Assembly: GCA_030834895.1 (NCBI GenBank)
Contig: JAUQXA010000050.1
Coordinates: 62,001-126,000, forward strand
Direction: 5' to 3'
Length of the DNA stretch: 64,000 bases
Origin: Anaerolineales bacterium
Lineage (GTDB): Bacteria > Chloroflexota > Anaerolineae > Anaerolineales > Villigracilaceae
Part shown: piece after piece, positions 62,844 to 64,000 of the stretch
How positions within the stretch are numbered: the first letter of the stretch is position 1
Layout: the number at the start of each line of letters is the position of its first letter
The notes under the pieces: generated by a model
Database searches by the model: none
Told to the model about the DNA's origin: nothing
The model's input: only the letters and a program-made list of their open reading frames with translations
Program-made: the position numbers and the translations under genes

Positions 62844-63261
62844 TCATCACCAGCCAGTATAAGCCCAAATGTTGAACCGATTCCGAAAACTGTTTGAAAT
62901 CCACCGGCTTGCGGATATAACTGTTGGCACCCAGGTCATAACTTTGCGCAATGTCCTGTTCCTCATTGGATGTTGTCAGGATGACCACCGGCAGGCGACT
63001 GGTTCGGTCGTCGATGCGAATTTGATGAAGCACCTGCAAACCGTCCATTTTTGGAAGCTTCAAATCAAGCAGAATCAAAGCCGGCAGTTCATTCAGGTTC
63101 GAACCCGTCAGCGGATCCACATCAAAAAGGTATTCCAGTGCCTCCTGTCCATCCTCCGCAATTACCAATTCATTGGCAATTCGGCTTTTTTCGAACGCGC
63201 GTCGCGTTAACTCGATATCACTGGGGTTATCTTCAACCAACAGGATTGTCTTGGATTTCAT
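62815..63261 (-). CDS. stand-alone response regulator (Rcp1/CheY type)
   Basis: This 148-residue single receiver domain has ILLVEDNPSDIELTRRAFEK, phosphoacceptor Asp in ALILLDLKLPKMDGLQVL and YIRKPVDFKQF with the switch Lys. It has no output domain. The type (Rcp1-like, with EDNPSD) usually pairs with phytochrome-like or PAS histidine kinases, such as the one encoded just upstream. It could relay phosphate to the downstream REC-GGDEF and REC-HD-GYP proteins. Confidence 0.94.
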   Translation of the reverse strand: MKSKTILLVEDNPSDIELTRRAFEKSRIANELVIAEDGQEALEYLFDVDPLTGSNLNELPALILLDLKLPKMDGLQVLHQIRIDDRTSRLPVVILTTSNEEQDIAQSYDLGANSYIRKPVDFKQFSESVQHLGLYWLVMNEPAPPKKR

Positions 63262-63304
63262 CTAATCTCCTTATCATGGTGGATAAAACAGTTCCAACCT
63301 GTTT

Positions 63305-64000
63305 TCAGCCAAGTGTAAAATAAAATACAGCGCCACGACCAGGCTCCGCTTCCGCCCACAAACGCCCGCCATGACGATGGACGATGCGCTGGACAATGGC
63401 CAACCCAACACCCGTACCGGGAAACTCGGAGGATTTATGCATCCGCTGAAAGGCCCCAAAAAGTTTTTGGGCATAGGCCATATCAAAACCTGCGCCGTTA
63501 TCGCGGACAAAGAATACACGCCGGCCTTCCAATTCAATTTGTCCGAATTCAATCAGCGCGTCGGCGCGTTTGCCGGTAAATTTGAAAGCGTTGCCCAATA
63601 GGTTGGACAGAACAGCCTCCAGCAGGTTTGCGTCTCCCTCCGCGGTTAACCCTGACTCGATCCTAAATTCCATCTGACGATGTGGGGCATTCTGTTTCAA
63701 TTGTTCGGCAATCGTCCGGGCAAGATCACTTAAGTCCACCTCTTGCCTGCTCATTTCGGCGCGTGTCAAACGCGATAACCTAAGCATGTCGTCTATCAGG
63801 CGTCCCATACGCTGGGTCTCGGAACGCACCCGCTCGATGTATTGCCGTCCCTGTTCATCTAGCTGGTCGCTGTAATCCTCCAGCAAAGCCTGACTCCAGC
63901 CATCGATTCCGCGCAGTGGAGCGCGCAGGTCATGTGACACGGAATAACTAAAGGCCTCCAATTCCTTGTTGGTGGTTTCGAGTTGTGCCGTGCGCTCACG
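63305..64000 (-). CDS. sensor histidine kinase, partial (N-terminus beyond window)
   Basis: The frame is open from the window edge to 63305. It has a coiled-coil lead (RERTAQLETTNKELEAF), the HisKA box SYSVSHDLRAPLRGIDGWSQ with the phosphoacceptor His, and a HATPase domain (NLLGNAFKFTGKR, VRDNGAGFDM, GTGVGLAIVQRIVHRHGGR). The sequence is like the phytochrome-type kinases (bacteriophytochrome or PAS) that act with Rcp1-like regulators. The sensor part is not visible. It heads the c-di-GMP signalling operon. Confidence 0.93.
   Translation of the reverse strand, partial: RERTAQLETTNKELEAFSYSVSHDLRAPLRGIDGWSQALLEDYSDQLDEQGRQYIERVRSETQRMGRLIDDMLRLSRLTRAEMSRQEVDLSDLARTIAEQLKQNAPHRQMEFRIESGLTAEGDANLLEAVLSNLLGNAFKFTGKRADALIEFGQIELEGRRVFFVRDNGAGFDMAYAQKLFGAFQRMHKSSEFPGTGVGLAIVQRIVHRHGGRLWAEAEPGRGAVFYFTLG

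Noticed and set aside
63090..63110. GGTTCGAAC, a tRNA T-loop-like word
   Set aside because: It lies inside the response regulator gene and no tRNA cloverleaf can be formed around it.
1..64000. CRISPR arrays, rRNA or tRNA genes
   Set aside because: No regularly spaced direct repeats and no rRNA- or tRNA-like sequence were noticed in a manual reading; a dedicated scan was not possible.

Overview
The window looks like a chromosomal segment of a Chloroflexota bacterium, most likely class Anaerolineae. This is an inference from the gene families (paired GH3 enzymes, GPH transporters, LacI-controlled sugar ABC systems, a Tat-dependent DMSO-reductase-type enzyme with a multihaem bc complex, PAS/GAF/HD-GYP sensors), from several TATAAT-N6-ATG leaderless-type promoters, and from the absence of outer-membrane genes. 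No rRNA, tRNA, ribosomal protein or CRISPR array was seen, so the taxonomy rests on gene content only.

Layout. (1) 1-6.3 kb: a beta-glucoside utilisation locus on the minus strand: two tandem GH3 glycosidases (the first cut by the window edge), a PAP2 phosphatase and a GPH sugar symporter broken by a one-base frameshift. A divergent TetR gene has a palindromic operator in the shared intergenic region. (2) 6.4-32.4 kb: a molybdenum-dependent redox island. It holds two NarX/NarL-like two-component pairs, a cytoplasmic molybdopterin oxidoreductase fused to a degenerate receiver domain, its four-cluster Fe-S partner and TorD chaperone, a radical SAM protein, tatA-tatC-tatA/B, and a second, Tat-exported, lipid-anchored DmsA-like enzyme with its DmsB. 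These are followed by a beta-propeller lipoprotein with one haem c, a second TorD, an Fe-S protein, a Rieske protein, cytochrome b and a cytochrome b/heptahaem c fusion. A Moco riboswitch then leads fmdE-like, moaD, a TauE/SafE permease, yqeB-like, moaA and moaE. (3) 32.4-37.2 kb: an AT-rich nest of four insertion sequences (IS630, IS481, IS200/IS605 and IS5 type). (4) 37.2-43.3 kb: a full DUF255 (thioredoxin/glucosidase-like) gene followed by a truncated second copy, a cNMP-GGDEF protein and two MinD/ParA-like ATPases. (5) 43.6-56.9 kb: a LacI-controlled (amino)sugar operon with ABC transporter, Gfo/Idh dehydrogenase, GH4, ChbG deacetylase, GPH symporter, BadF-type kinase, a ceramidase-like protein and a DegT aminotransferase. 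(6) 56.9-64 kb: a minus-strand signalling operon: histidine kinase (partial), response regulator, REC-PAS-GGDEF and a 1390-residue REC-PAS-GAF-HD-GYP protein.

How the parts fit. In the molybdenum island the riboswitch operon makes molybdopterin, the TorD proteins and Tat system mature and export the DmsA-like enzyme, and the Rieske/cytochrome b/multihaem module plus the haem lipoprotein offer an electron route between quinones and that enzyme. No DmsC-type membrane anchor is present, so the bc-type module may replace it. The substrate cannot be read from the sequence. The sugar operon is consistent with import, deacetylation, phosphorylation and hydrolysis of an amino-sugar-containing glycoside.

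The most unusual items are the receiver-molybdoenzyme fusion, the heptahaem fusion to cytochrome b, the haem-bearing propeller lipoprotein, a missing cluster cysteine in the DmsA-like enzyme, an IS630 copy at the centre of a palindrome, and palindromic repeats lying in frame inside the ceramidase-like gene.
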